64,000 nt of DNA from the NCBI RefSeq assembly GCF_017084445.1, contig NZ_CP070947.1, positions 720,457 through 784,456 on the forward strand. Direction: 5' to 3'. The notes below the pieces were generated by a model that was not told the origin of the DNA, ran no database searches, and saw only the letters and a program-made list of their open reading frames with translations. This DNA is from Mycoplasma sp. Mirounga ES2805-ORL (GTDB lineage Bacteria; Bacillota_I; Bacilli_A; Mycoplasmatales; Metamycoplasmataceae). Position numbers and translations under genes: made by a program. This document shows positions 1 to 11,306 of the stretch, piece after piece; within the stretch, counting starts at the first letter, position 1, and each line of letters begins with the position of its first letter.

Positions 1-102
1 TATATGCAAAATACATAAAACAATAAGAAAGACAAGATTTTAATATTTTAAAGTTTATTATTTAATAATAAATTAGAAAAAATTGATAAAATTTTTATTA
101 TT

Positions 103-1224
103 ATGACTAAATATATATTAAAAAGATTTTTACTAGCGTTACTAACAATACTTGTAGTTTTAATATTTTCATATTCCTTAATGGCAGCTTTTATAACTAA
201 TCCATATTTTTCAGATTATCAAAAAGAGCTAGCAGAAAATAAAGGTAATATATCTAAAATATCTCCTATATTAGTTGAAAATTTTAATAGGTGAAATGAC
301 ACAAGTGTTTTTCAAAAATTACTAGTATATTTAAAAAACTTTTTCAACGGGGATTTTGGGCAGGTTTACGGAACTTATGATACAGTTCCCGGATATTCAA
401 AAGGTGAACCAATTCCTAACCTATTTTTCGGACCATTAAGATTTTCAATCATAGTTTCCCTTCCATCCTTTGTAATATCGGCTATTTTTGGAGTATTGCT
501 CGGAATATTTGCTGGATATAAACATGGGAAAATGACCGACTCCGTAATAAATATTTTTGTTTTCATATTTATTGCAGTTCCTTCATTTATATTAGCCCCA
601 TATATGATTAAGTTATTTGGAATGTTAAATTTCCCAGAAACATATGTAAATGCTAATGAAAAAGGGGCAGATCAATTATTAGAAATTAAATCATTGATCC
701 CCGCAATTTTCACAATGATTGTAAGTCAATTAGCAGTTTATACACTTTATACACGTAACCAAGTTGTTACAGTTTTAACTTCAAACTATGTTCTTATTGC
801 AAAAACAAAAGGTCTTTCTAAAATGTCAATTTTTTGAAAGTATGTTTTTAGAAATATTTCAATACCTCTTGCTGCAATAATAATTCCATCATATATTTTC
901 TTGCTTAGTGGAAGTATTATAATAGAACGTTTTTGAAGAATACCAGGTAGTTCGAACATAATTATGCAGGCCTTTCCAAATGGCGATATTAATGTAGTTA
1001 TGTTTAATATCTTCTTCTTTACTTCTTTATCTGTCGGCACTGAAATAATTGTTGATTTATCTTATGTGTTAATTGATCCTAGAATTAGATTTTCATCTTC
1101 ATCAGGAATTAATTTATTAGACATTATAAAAGCTTATTTCGCAAGAAAGAGAGAAGTCAAAACAATTATTCAAAATCAAAATATAAATAATAATGCCGAA
1201 TATGTAAAGGAAGGAGGTAATTAA
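103..1224 (+). CDS. oppB: Oligopeptide ABC transporter permease OppB
   Basis: Integral membrane permease of the Opp peptide importer (373 aa, code 4). The N-terminal transmembrane segment is followed by an extracytoplasmic stretch and several hydrophobic helices. A cytoplasmic coupling-loop sequence, AKTKGLSKMSIFWKYVFRN, lies in the C-terminal half where binding-protein-dependent permeases carry their EAA loop. In-frame TGA codons (292, 835, 934 and others) read as Trp. It is first in oppB-C-D-F, with oppC two bases downstream. The ATG lies only 10 bases after a TAAAAT -10-like box (87-92), so the leader is very short. No oppA is seen in the 102 bases upstream; in mycoplasmas the substrate-binding OppA may be encoded elsewhere. 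Confidence 0.9.
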
Positions 1225-1226
1225 TT

Positions 1227-2471
1227 ATGAGCCGAAATGATAGCATTTCAAATACAAAACTTTCAAAGGAAATGCATGAGATGCTTGTTTTCTCAAAAAG
1301 AGAAAACCACTCAAATAATATAGCAGGTAAACCAAAAGTTTTAGTCCTTGAAATTTTTAAACGTTTCATAACAAACCCTGTTGTAATTATTAGTTTTATA
1401 ATTTTTGTATTAATTCTATTAACAGCTATTATTGTAAAATCAACTTCTCCTTACCCATCTGTGGGAGCTTTCGATTCTAATTTACCTGAAGGTGAAGGAT
1501 TTAGTGAAAAAGAATTTATACCTCCTTTATTTAATAAGTGAACTGAAACATCTGACACTAATCAAATTAAAAATATTATTCAGATGAAAAATGGTAAATA
1601 TAAGGAATATCTAGCTCAATTTGCAAATTATGAATTTTTAAATTCCAATGGTACATTGATTAGATTTAATTACTATGACTATTTCAATGGAAATATTATT
1701 TTTACAAAATTAAGAAAAGCTGAAGCAGAACACATCACTATTGATCAAGCTTTAGTTGATAGTTATATTGCTGCATTACCAACATTAAAAACATATTTCG
1801 GTACAAATGGTCAGGGTGTTGATGTTTGAACCGCGTCATGAGTTGGTACATTTGAATCTATTAAGCTAGCCTTAATAGTTGCTACTATTGAAGCATTCAT
1901 TGGTATTTCTATAGGTTCATATTTAGGTTTTCATGCCGGTAAAAGAATAGATACTATTATGATGCGTGTGATTGAAATATTCCAAGCACCACCATCGATT
2001 ATTTGATTATTAATGTTTGTTTCGCTTTGAGGAACATCAAATAATGTTCTTATATTAGGTTTGTTATTCTCTGGATGAACATGACCAATTGGTACATCTC
2101 GTATGTTTATAATTACGGTAAAAGATGAAGAATATATTGTTGCTGCTAAAAGTATTGGTGCTTCAACATTTAGACAAGTATTTTTACATGCGTTGCCTGC
2201 AATTATAGGCAAATTAGTAATGAACTTTGTTCGTCGTATACCTTCAATAATTCTTTCTGTAGCTTCATTAGCCTTTCTTGGATTTTTTGAAACAACTACA
2301 ACAGCGAACTTAGGAAGTTTTATCTTTAAAAACTTAGATTCATCAGATAAAAATATTTGACAACTACTACTTCCAACAACAATTCTTTTAGGCATTTCAC
2401 TATCGCTTCAATTCGTTGCTATTGGATTACACGATGCTCTAGATCCTAGGGTTATTAAAGGTAAGAATTAG
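1227..2471 (+). CDS. oppC: Oligopeptide ABC transporter permease OppC
   Basis: Second permease of the Opp importer (414 aa), pairing with OppB. It has an N-terminal cytoplasmic tail, one transmembrane helix at about residues 48-70, and a long extracytoplasmic insertion of roughly 130 residues before the remaining helices. The coupling-loop motif AAKSIGASTFRQVFLHALP is clear. It starts two bases after oppB, preceded by the strong Shine-Dalgarno sequence AAGGAGG. Many Trp residues are encoded by TGA. The long loop after the first helix is larger than in typical OppC and could contact OppA or substrate outside the cell (inference). Confidence 0.9.
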
Positions 2472-2482
2472 AAAGGTTACAT

Positions 2483-3553
2483 ATGAGTATAGACAAAGAT
2501 AAAAATGATGATGTTCTATTAGAGGTTAGAAACTTAAAAGTTGATTTCAAAATAAATAGTAAAAAGACTATTAGAGTTATTCGTGGTTTGGATTTAGAAG
2601 TTATGCGCAGTCAAATTGTTGGTTTAGTTGGAGAATCTGGTTCAGGAAAATCAGTTACTTCTAAGTCATTAATTAACGTTAATGAGAATGCAATTACAAA
2701 TTCTGATAAGATGGTGATTGACGGCTTAGATTTAACAAATATGAAAAAGGATAAGTTATGACAAAACGTTAGAGGTCAATACATAGGTTATATACCTCAA
2801 GATCCTCTAACTTCATTAAATCCAACTAGAAAAATTAAAAATCAATTATTAGATGCACTAAATTTAAATAAAACATGAAAAGCAAAATCTAAATCAGAAA
2901 AAGACGAATATCTAATAGGTTTATTAAAACAATTCGGAATAAGGGATGCTGAAAATGTTTATAATCGTTACCCTCATACCCTTAGTGGTGGTATGAAACA
3001 ACGTGTTGTTATAACTATGGTTGTTGCGCTAAATCCTAAATTAATAATAGCCGATGAACCTACAACAGCTCTAGACCCAACTGTTCAAGCGAGTGTTTTA
3101 GCTCTATTTGAACAAATTCGTCAAAAGATGAATATTTCAATTATTTTAATTAGTCATAATATCAGTGTTGTTGCTAAATTCTGTGATTACATTTATGTTA
3201 TGTATGCAGGGAGAATAGTTGAAAGAGGAACTAGAAAAGCAATTTTCACAGACCCACGTCATCCATATACATGAGCTTTAATTCAAGCTATACCTGAAAA
3301 TAGTCAAGAGAGACTTTATTCTATTAAAGGAATGCCACCTGATATGAATAACTTACCATTAGGAGACCCTTTTGCACCACGTAATGAGTATGCCTTGGAA
3401 CTTGATTTTTATAAAGAACCACCGCTTATTCAAGTAGAAGATACGCATTATGCTGCAACATGATTATTGCATCCAGATGCTCCTAAAGTAGAGAGACCAA
3501 AAGAATTAATGACTAGAATCAACAGTTTTAAGGAAGTTTTTAATGATGAATAG
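2483..3553 (+). CDS. oppD: Oligopeptide ABC transporter ATPase OppD
   Basis: ATP-binding subunit of the Opp importer (356 aa). Walker A GESGSGKS is at about residues 50-57, the Q-loop IPQDPLTSLNP follows, then signature LSGGMKQR and Walker B LIIADEP. The C-terminal region has the HPYTWALIQAIP motif typical of OppD/DppD and continues to a TAG at 3551. The oppF start lies inside its 3' end, an 11-base overlap, so translation is probably coupled. It forms the cytoplasmic ATPase pair with OppF. Confidence 0.93.
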
Positions 3554-6254
3554 GAAAGACGCAAAAGTAATTCTTGAAATAGAAGGATTAAAAAAATATT
3601 TTACAAACAACGGAATCGTTAATAAGGCTGCTGACGATATAACTTTTAATCTACACGAAGGTGAAATAGTTGGTCTTATTGGAGAATCTGGTTCAGGTAA
3701 AACAACTGTTGGTCGTTCATTATTAAGACTTTATGATGACTTTAATGGGTTTGTTAATTTAAATGGTCAAGTTATTAGTGGTAAAAGATTAAAAAGATCT
3801 CAACGTAAATTTTTACGTCGTAATATCCAAATGATCTTTCAAGATCCACATGCTGCATTGAATAGCCAAAAAAATATTTATTCAACCTTAAAAGAACCAT
3901 TGATTGTTAATGGAATTATTAGAGATCAAATTAGCGACATTTTTAAGGATTGAGAATTAATTAAAGAAAACTATTACTACACATTTAGAATAATGTATAA
4001 GCAACTTAAATTAGATAATTTAATTGCAGTTACAGCTCTTGCGAAAGATTTCTTCCCTAAATGAGTTAAAAATTTTGAAAACTATAAATATGATGAATCA
4101 TTAAATTATGAAGATAATTTCAACGTTTTCTATAATTACTTAGAAGATAAGCAAAATATGGAGAGTGAAATTGTTGATAATCTTTACGACAATACAGATA
4201 AGTTACTAAGTTTTTATTTTGAAAAGCAAAAAGATTATCGTAATGGTGAATTAGCTATTGATGAAAGAGAACTATTAGATGCTCGTAATGAACTTAAAAA
4301 AACAATAGCTTTGCGTAGAATGTCTTTAAAAACATATGAAGCTAAAAATAATATTAGGCAATTAAACAAAGAATATGCAGATTTCTTAAAAGAAAATTAT
4401 GATGATGTTGTCGCATCTAACAAAAATACTTTTAGTAACTACATTAGAGAATTTAAAGTTGAGAAAAAAATTAACTTTTGGAATAAACTATCAGCTAGAA
4501 AAATAGATGTGTATTTAAATGAGTACAAAAAGGAACTAATAAATAAAAAGTTACATTCATTAGTTATTGAATACAGCAAAAAACTAAATTTCTTAAAATA
4601 TCATGAAGTTAAAGATTTTGTCAAAAGTATCAGAAGATATTCTGAGATATTCTTTCAAAATCATTTTGAACACATACAATATTCTAAGGATGTTAAAAAA
4701 GAACTAAAAGATATTTTAGATTTACATTTTAATTATGATGCTTCCCCTTTTTTAAATAAGCATAACGTTAACGTAATGAAATTTGAAAAAGAAAAAGCTG
4801 CTTGACAAATTGAACTGCATAAAAATAAACAATTGTCAATGGCTGATACCAAACCTGCAACTACTGAAGCTCAAGTTAGAAGAGCACAAAAGCTAGTTGA
4901 AGAAAAATATAAAAAACATATTGAAGCTAATGAAAAATTTGTTAAAGAAAATGAATCAAAAATTAAGGAATTAGATGAAAATATAGAAGCGCAAGAAAAA
5001 CTTTATAAAGATCTTGTTGATTTACAAACTCAAACAGATAACTACTTTAAGAAAATATCAGAAGATTTTATTAAGAAGATTAATGATGACATAGATTCAA
5101 TCAAGAAAAACAAAAATCATAAGAATGAATATAAAGAATTAATTCGCTCTCGTTCTATTTATAAGAGTAGAATTCTCACTAAACAATCTACATTAAAATC
5201 ATTTAAAATTGAAACAAGATATCTTAAAAAAGATATTAACTCAATCAAAATTTTATTAGGTATTTATGAAGGTAAGTTCAATAGAATATTGGCTGGTAAA
5301 TTTGGAGATTTAGCGCGCAAAATCACGTTTAATTTCTTTCCAAAATTTTTGGTTAAAAACCTATTAATTAAGAACACTATTTATAATTCACTTGAAGCAG
5401 TTGGTTTATTAAAACAATTTGCTTATCGTTATCCTCATGAGTTTTCTGGCGGTCAACGTCAACGTATAGTTATAGCTCGTGCTTTAATTACACAACCTAA
5501 AGTTATTGTTGCTGATGAACCTATTGCATCATTAGATATTTCAATTCAAGCTCAAGTTGTTAACTTACTTAAAGATTTATGTGAAAAGAAGAATATTGGT
5601 ATGATCTTCATTGCTCATGATTTATCAATGATTGAATACATAGCTGATAGAGTTCAAATTATGCACTTAGGAAAAATAGTTGAATCCGGTGATACAGATG
5701 TTGTTTATGAAAAACCAATACACCCTTATACAATTAATTTATTTAAGGCAATTCCTAAAATTTCTAACGCAAATGAAAAATTTGAAAACATTAATTTTGA
5801 ACTTAACTACTTAGATGAACAAGAGTATCCAAATCTACCCATGTTATATCAAGTTGAGGAAAACCATTATATTTACGGTAATCCTAAGCAATTAGAAGAA
5901 TGAACTAAACCATTTGGTATACATGATTATAAATTAGTTTCAAGTATTTCTTCAGAGGCAGACCCTTCTATAAAAGACCTACCTTTTGATGGAAAAGATC
6001 AAATACCAACTGGTGTGGATTACACATTAGTTTTAGATAGTACAGAGGAAAAAGATATTGCTTTTTCTAAAGCAAAAGAAAAACCAGATTCTAGTGCATC
6101 ACAGTTTAATTTAACTTCAACAAGTTTTACATTAGATGAAATTCAATCTAAAAAAACAAAATCAGTAAATAAAGAAGTATTGAAAAAAGATAAAACTAGT
6201 TCAAAGAAATCAACTACTAAAAAAAGAAACACAATTTCTAAAAAACAATCATAA
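3543..6254 (+). CDS. oppF: Oligopeptide ABC transporter ATPase OppF with large internal insertion
   Basis: Second Opp ATPase, 903 aa against roughly 300-350 for usual OppF. Walker A GESGSGKTT is at residues 47-55 and the Q-loop at Q100. The signature FSGGQRQR appears only near residue 634, with Walker B VIVADEP at about 655-661. The intervening ~480 residues (about 128-612) are charged, Lys/Glu-rich and largely helical, resembling coiled coil, and sit in the alpha-helical subdomain. After the ATPase core comes a tail of about 150 residues ending in a Lys/Ser/Thr-rich stretch. The frame is open once TGA is read as Trp. Enlarged OppF proteins are known in mycoplasmas; the role of the insertion is unknown. 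Confidence 0.92.
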
Positions 6255-6273
6255 TTAATTTAAAATTATAAAA

Positions 6274-6738
6274 ATGTTCGAATATATAAAAAATGGTTTG
6301 CATTGAAAAAGAATAATTCATTTAATAGTGGTTATTCTTATTTCTTTGTGTCTTTCTCTTATTTATTGATTTATTGACAGAACTAAAAATGTTTCTAACA
6401 ATATAAAAACAATAAATATTTTAATGTTTAGCGGTTTATTCTTTCTATCATATGCAATAGTTATCCTAGCTTTTAAACATGGATTGGGAAAAGGTTTTTT
6501 TGATTATCAAAAGAATAAAAAAGATGATGTTTTAAATGATAAGCTTCAATATTTAAAAAATCAACCTAATACAGTTGAAAATAGAGCAATTATTAAATCA
6601 ATCGAAAACCAAATTGAAGATAGAAAATTCAAAAAAGAATGTGCTCATATTCACCCAAAAAATAATTTAATTTTTTACTTAATAATATTGCTAGGGATTA
6701 TTTTATTAGCAATTGCTATTGGCCTACATTTTTCATAA
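6274..6738 (+). CDS. Conserved-looking small membrane protein, unknown function
   Basis: A 154-residue protein starting at ATG 6274, which needs two early TGA-Trp codons. It has hydrophobic segments at about residues 14-33, 50-65 and 133-152, separated by a charged cytoplasmic-looking stretch (FFDYQKNKKDDVLNDKLQ and following). I recognise no family. It lies 19 bases after oppF and 16 bases before pfkA, so it may be cotranscribed with either. Only position supports a link to transport or glycolysis. Confidence 0.7.
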
Positions 6739-6754
6739 GGCATTAGGAGATATT

Positions 6755-7768
6755 ATGGTTAAAAGAATTGCTGTATTAACAAGTGGAGGTGATGCTCCAG
6801 GCATGAATAGTGCTATAAGGTCAATATGTAAAAGCGCAAAGTTAAAAAATGTCGAAACCTTTTTAGTGTATGAAGGATTTAAGGGCCTTTATGAAGATAA
6901 TATTATTAATTCTAATGACATCGACTTGGATTTCTTTAATTCAAGAGGAGGAACATGTATTTTTTCGGCTCGTTTTGAGGAATTCAAGAATAAAGAATAT
7001 AGATTAAAGGCAATTGACAATTTGAAGAAGCGAAAGATTGATGCTTTAATAATTATTGGTGGAGACGGTAGTTTTCAGGCCGCACAAGATCTATTTAATG
7101 ATGGTTTTAAAACTGTTGGAATACCGGGGACAATTGATAATGATATTCCTTCAAGCGATTATTCAATTGGCTATGATACAGCATTAAATACTGTCACTAA
7201 AAATATTGATTCTATTAGAGATACCGCTAATAGTCAAAAAAGAATAATGATTATTGAAATTATGGGAAATAGATGTGGTTTGTTAACTCTTGATGCAGGA
7301 CAAGCAACAGGTGCTGAAGTTATTTCAACACCTGAATATACATTATCCTATGAAGATATAGCAAACTCATGCTTAAAAATAACTAATGAAAAATATATCG
7401 AAGATAAGCAAGCTCTTTATCAACTCAGAAGGTGTATTATAGTTGTTGTAACAGAAAAGTTATACGACCTTGAAAAATTAAAAAGCCAAATTAGTGCTAA
7501 AACTAATTGAGTAACAAGATACAATGTTCTAGGCCATCTTCAACGCGGTGGAAATCCTACAGCTCGGGAAAGACAAATTGCATCTCAATTTGGAACTGAA
7601 GCTGTTAAAGCTCTTTTAAGTGGTAAAAGCGGAATAATAATTGGAATGAATGGTAGTGATTTTGTTTCTATTCCTATTGAAAAAGCTTTAAAAATGAAAC
7701 TAGATGAAAAAAGAAAAAAAATAAAAGAAATGACTAAAGAATATACTGTTTTAAACAGTTTAAAATAA
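6755..7768 (+). CDS. pfkA: 6-phosphofructokinase
   Basis: ATP-dependent phosphofructokinase (337 aa), which phosphorylates fructose-6-phosphate to the 1,6-bisphosphate in glycolysis. Motifs seen: TSGGDAPGMN near the N-terminus for ATP binding, IGGDGSFQAA, and catalytic PGTIDNDI. A late GHLQRGG motif lies after the TGA-Trp at 7508. ATG 6755 was chosen over an upstream in-frame start at 6713 because it has a TAGGAGA Shine-Dalgarno and begins directly with the family's MVKRIAVLTSGG. Its presence indicates a sugar-fermenting mycoplasma. Confidence 0.95.
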
Positions 7769-7789
7769 ACTTTCGGTCGTTATTTTGAA

Positions 7790-7825
7790 ATATGTTATGT
7801 TCAATTGCAACATAATAAATTTTAA
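7790..7825 (+). terminator. Possible hairpin between pfkA and the HAD gene
   Basis: A TTATGTT...AACATAA inverted repeat (7-base arms, 7-base loop) lies just after pfkA and is followed by a T-containing but not continuous tract. It could be a weak terminator or an mRNA 3' end. The support is only the palindrome. Confidence 0.35.
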
Positions 7826-7877
7826 TAGCGAATTGAAAATTTGATATGATTGTTTAGGCTTTAGAAAGGACTTCATT

Positions 7878-8699
7878 ATGCTAAAAAAACCAGTTGTGTT
7901 TAGTGATGTTGATGGAACAATATATACAAATGATTCTTATGTTTCAAATTTTAATTTGCAAGCAATCAAAGGTAATAATTTAAGTTTTAATATTGCAACA
8001 GGCAATCCTATTTGTCCTAGAATGATGAAATTAGCAAAATTAGTTAATGCTGATTACATTATTGGCTCAAGTGGGACACAAATCTACGATGTTAAAAAAT
8101 TTAAATATGTATATGAACAATTAATTGATCCAGAAATTGCTAAAAAAATATTTAAGATTTTTAAAAAATATAATGCTAGTGCAGCTGCGTGATCTAGTGA
8201 GGTTTTTTATATCTTTAAAGAAGAAGATAAAGAATTTCTAAATAAAATTTATTTTAGATATGAGTCATTTGATCAATTCGAATTGTTTGATGATTCTATT
8301 AAAAAAATTAAACCTATTTCTAAAATGGAAGTTTACTTTGAAAATACAAATAATTTAGATCAAATTCAAAAAGAATTAGAAAATGTAGGATGTTCTTTTA
8401 TTAAAACTCATATGAATTTTGAGATATTACCTCAAAATACATCTAAAGGTAAAGCTATTTTATGAATGATTGATAATATTTTAACTGATTATTCAAGAGA
8501 TGAAATAATGGTTATTGGAGACTCAGAAAACGATTTCTCTATGTTTGAAAATTTTGAGTTTTCATATATTATGGATAATGCAAAAGATGAAATAAAAAAT
8601 AAGGCTAAATTTGTTACAAAAGACGTTGTTGATCATGGCTTGGGTCATGCAATAAATGATTATGTTGAGAGATTTAGAAAACATTTAGATTCAAAATAA
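7878..8699 (+). CDS. Cof-type HAD-IIB family hydrolase
   Basis: HAD-superfamily phosphatase of the Cof/YidA type (273 aa). Motif I is FSDVDGTIYTND, with the nucleophile Asp near residue 10. Motif II lies in the threonine of NIATGNP, and motif IV is MVIGDSENDFSMFENF near the C-terminus. TGA codons at 8190 and 8463 encode Trp. The Shine-Dalgarno sequence AGAAAGGA precedes ATG 7878. Substrate cannot be read from sequence; relatives act on sugar phosphates or flavin mononucleotide. ychF follows 14 bases downstream. Confidence 0.85.
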
Positions 8700-8713
8700 T
8701 TTAAGGAGTAAAT

Positions 8714-9814
8714 ATGTCATTAAAAGCAGGAATTGTTGGATTACCAAATGTTGGTAAAAGCACTTTATTTAGTGCTTTAACAAAGTATCAAGTTGAAGCT
8801 TCTAATTATGCTTTTACAACAATAGAGCCAAATATAAGTAGTGTACCTCTTAAGGATAAAAGACTATTTAATTTAGCTAAATTAGTAAATCCTAAAAAAA
8901 TAGTTCCCGCTACTTTTGACTTTGTAGATATTGCAGGGCTTGTTAAAGGTGCTTCTAAGGGAGAAGGTTTAGGTAATAAATTTTTAGGAAATATTAGACA
9001 AGTTGATGCAATTATCCATGTAGTTAGATGCTTTGAAAATAAAGATATTATGCATGTTGCTAATGAAATAAATCCTGTAAATGATAAAAATGTGATTAAT
9101 ATGGAACTGATGCTTGCTGATCTAGAAACTATAAATAATGTAATAAATAGAATACATAAAAAAGCAAAATCTGGAGATAAAACAGCCCAATTAGAAGAAA
9201 ATCTAGCTTTGCGTTTTAAGGAAGCTCTTGAAAATAATATAATGATTAATACGCTTATTCCTTCTTTAAATGAGGATGAATTAAAACTGGTTAAAAGTTA
9301 TCAATTATTAACTGCTAAACCAATGATTTATGTGGCGAACTTGTCTGCTGAGCAAATTGCTAATTATCAAAATGATAAATTATTTTTGGAGCTAAAAAGT
9401 TCATTAAATAATGAAAAAATTATTCCAATAAGTGTTCAATTAGAGTCTGAGGTTTCTCAATTAGATGACGCTGAAGCTAAAGAATGACTATCATCATATT
9501 CTATTGTTTATAGTGGTTTAGATTATTTAACAAGAGAATCATTTGATCTACTTAAACTTAAAACATATTTTACAGCAGGCCCGGAAGAAGTAAGAGCATG
9601 AGTTTTTAAAGACGGAATGTTCGCTCCTGAATGTGCAGGCATAATTCACTCTGATTTTGAAAAGAAATTTATTAAAGCTGATATTATTTCATATGAAGAT
9701 TATGTAAATTGTGGCGGTGAAACAAATGCTAAAAGCCAAGGCAAACTTAGATCAGAGGGAAAGAATTACCTTATGAAAGACGGTGATATTTGCCACTTTA
9801 AGTTTGGTAAATAA
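8714..9814 (+). CDS. ychF: Redox-regulated P-loop NTPase YchF/Obg family
   Basis: YchF-type translation-associated ATPase/GTPase (366 aa). P-loop GLPNVGKST is at residues 8-16, the switch region NYAFTTIEPN follows, G3 is DFVDIAGLVKGAS, and the C-terminal TGS domain ends with GDICHFKFGK. TGA at 9485 and 9599 encode Trp. The Shine-Dalgarno AAGGAG is six bases before ATG. Family members bind ATP and associate with ribosomes. The tRNA-Trp gene begins eight bases after the stop. Confidence 0.95.
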
Positions 9815-9822
9815 TTCTTTTT

Positions 9823-9896
9823 GGGGGTTTAGTATAATGGCATTACAGCGGTCTCCAAAACCGCCCATAAGGGTTCGATTCCTTTAACCCCCGCCA
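9823..9896 (+). tRNA. tRNA-Trp (anticodon CCA)
   Basis: Cloverleaf of 74 bases including encoded CCA. The acceptor GGGGGTT pairs with AACCCCC. The anticodon stem GCGGT/ACCGC encloses loop CTCCAAA, giving anticodon CCA at 9855-9857. The T arm AAGGG/CCTTT has one G-U pair, loop TTCGATT. This tRNA reads UGG; a separate UCA-anticodon tRNA, not in this window, must read the much commoner UGA codons. It follows ychF by eight bases and precedes a terminator. Confidence 0.95.
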
Positions 9897-9913
9897 TTTG
9901 AAAACATTTTCAC

Positions 9914-9949
9914 AAAAAAATATCAAGATTTAAGTCTTGATATTTTTTT
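9914..9949 (+). terminator. Bidirectional rho-independent terminator
   Basis: Perfect 8-bp stem TATCAAGA/TCTTGATA with a 6-base loop, flanked by A7 on the left and T7 on the right. It can end both the plus-strand ychF/tRNA-Trp transcript and the minus-strand rpsF-ssb-rpsR transcript. Confidence 0.85.
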
Positions 9950-9962
9950 AGCTTTTTATTAT

Positions 9963-10268
9963 TTATTTTGTTTCAGTTTGTTGTTCTTTATTTGTATTAG
10001 TTGTAGTTGTAGGCTTTACAACTCTAATTCTTTCTTTAGTGAAAGGCATTAAAGCCATAAATCTTGCACGTTTAATTGCGTTAGCAATTTTTCTTTGATC
10101 TTTTGCACAAGCACCTGTTGTTGAACGAGGTTTAATAGCGCCAACACCAGAAACATATTTACTTAAAAATTCAACATCTTTATAGTCAACATAGTCAATC
10201 TTTTGTTCACAGTTGTCACATCTACGACGTTTTAGAAATCCAACTTTTTTATTAATTTTTCTAGCCAT
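9963..10268 (-). CDS. rpsR: 30S ribosomal protein S18
   Basis: S18 (101 aa): RRCDNCEQKIDYVDYKDVEF, then GAIKPRSTTGACAKDQRKIA and AIKRARFMALMPFT are the family's conserved core. It is longer than the usual ~75 residues because of a low-complexity Thr/Asn/Gln tail after residue 85. It binds 16S rRNA as a pair with S6. Last gene of rpsF-ssb-rpsR, with a good Shine-Dalgarno (GGAGAA). Confidence 0.95.
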   Translation of the reverse strand: MARKINKKVGFLKRRRCDNCEQKIDYVDYKDVEFLSKYVSGVGAIKPRSTTGACAKDQRKIANAIKRARFMALMPFTKERIRVVKPTTTTNTNKEQQTETK

Positions 10269-10291
10269 TATTGTAAATTCTCCTATTTATT

Positions 10292-10825
10292 TTATTCATC
10301 GAAATCATCTGTTCCAAAATCATCAAAACCATGTTCTGAACTTCATGTTTTTGTTTGGTTTTCATTTTGATATGCAACATTATTTGGTTGTTCTTTACCA
10401 GCAAATGTTGGTACCTGTTGTTGAACAGCATTATTCATTTTGTTTTTATTAAAAGTGTTTTTTGGAGTTGATGCAACAAAAGTTTCATTTTGTTTTAGTT
10501 CTCTAGCTTCTCTTTGTTTTCTTGATTCAAGTAAAGAAAAGTTTTCAACAGTAACTTCATAACTATTTATAATGTTGCCTTGTTTGTCAGTATATCTAGA
10601 GCTTGTAAATCTACCTTCGATTGAAAGAAGTGTACCTTTTGTTGAGTATTGTTCAATAGAAATTGCCGCTTCTCTTCATGCAACAAAAGGAATAAAATCA
10701 GTAATTTCATTTCCCCCTTGATAGCGTGATACAGCAAGAGTTCCTCTAACATATTTAACACCGTTTGGTGTTGAAAAAGATCTAACTTCATTAGTTAATC
10801 TTCCAATCAATAAAACTTTATTCAT
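10292..10825 (-). CDS. ssb: Single-stranded DNA-binding protein
   Basis: SSB (177 aa), needing TGA-Trp codons. It starts MNKVLLIGRLTNEVR, continues with the OB-fold features FIPFVAWREAA and GTLLSIEGRF, then a Gln/Asn-rich linker. It ends in an acidic tip, DDFGTDDFDE, where SSB partner proteins dock in other bacteria. It sits between rpsF and rpsR, the classic arrangement. Confidence 0.93.
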
Positions 10826-10846
10826 TAGCATTCTCCTTAAAATAAA

Positions 10847-11302
10847 CTATTTAGTTTCTTCTACTTTTTTGGTTCTTGGTTTTCTAACTCTTGGTTTTTC
10901 GTCTTTATTTTCATCTGTGATATTGTCTTTTTGACTTTTACTATGTGAAAATTTTGAGTTTTCATTTTTATTTGCATATTCTGAATTACGAGAGTTTCTT
11001 TTTCTTTTGTTTTCCTTTTTAGGTTTATTTTCAAAACTTAAATTGATAACAAGATTTCTTCATATTTCTTTTGTAATATTGCAACGACGTGAAAATTCAG
11101 CAATTAAGTTTGTTTCTGAATTTAAAGTAAATAATAAATATTGAGCTTTTAATGATTTGTTTATAGGGTAAGCCAAATCTGTTCTTTCAAGTTTTTCACT
11201 TGTCAAAATATTTTTCTTACCAAAGACACTTTCAACTAAGTTGAAGCCTATTTCAGGTTCTACTTTAGGATCAAGTATCATCATAATTTCATATTTTTGC
11301 AT
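10847..11302 (-). CDS. rpsF: 30S ribosomal protein S6
   Basis: S6 (151 aa), starting MQKYEIMMILDPKVEPE with the LERTDLAYPINKSLKAQYLLF core and EFSRRCNITKEIWRNLVINL at the end of the fold. The usual S6 is about 95-100 residues; here an extra ~50-residue Lys/Arg/Asn/Glu-rich tail follows. The TGA at about 11062 is the conserved Trp position. First gene of the operon, preceded by AAGGAGA and a structured leader. Confidence 0.93.
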
Positions 11303-11306
11303 TTAT

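Noticed and set aside
103..6254. Apparent fragmentation of opp genes into short reading frames
   Set aside because: All internal breaks are TGA at plausible Trp positions; with code 4 each gene is continuous, so these are not pseudogenes.
10213..10791. Frames overlapping ssb on both strands
   Set aside because: The minus-strand frame starting at 10825 gives a full SSB with OB fold and acidic tip; the others are shadows.
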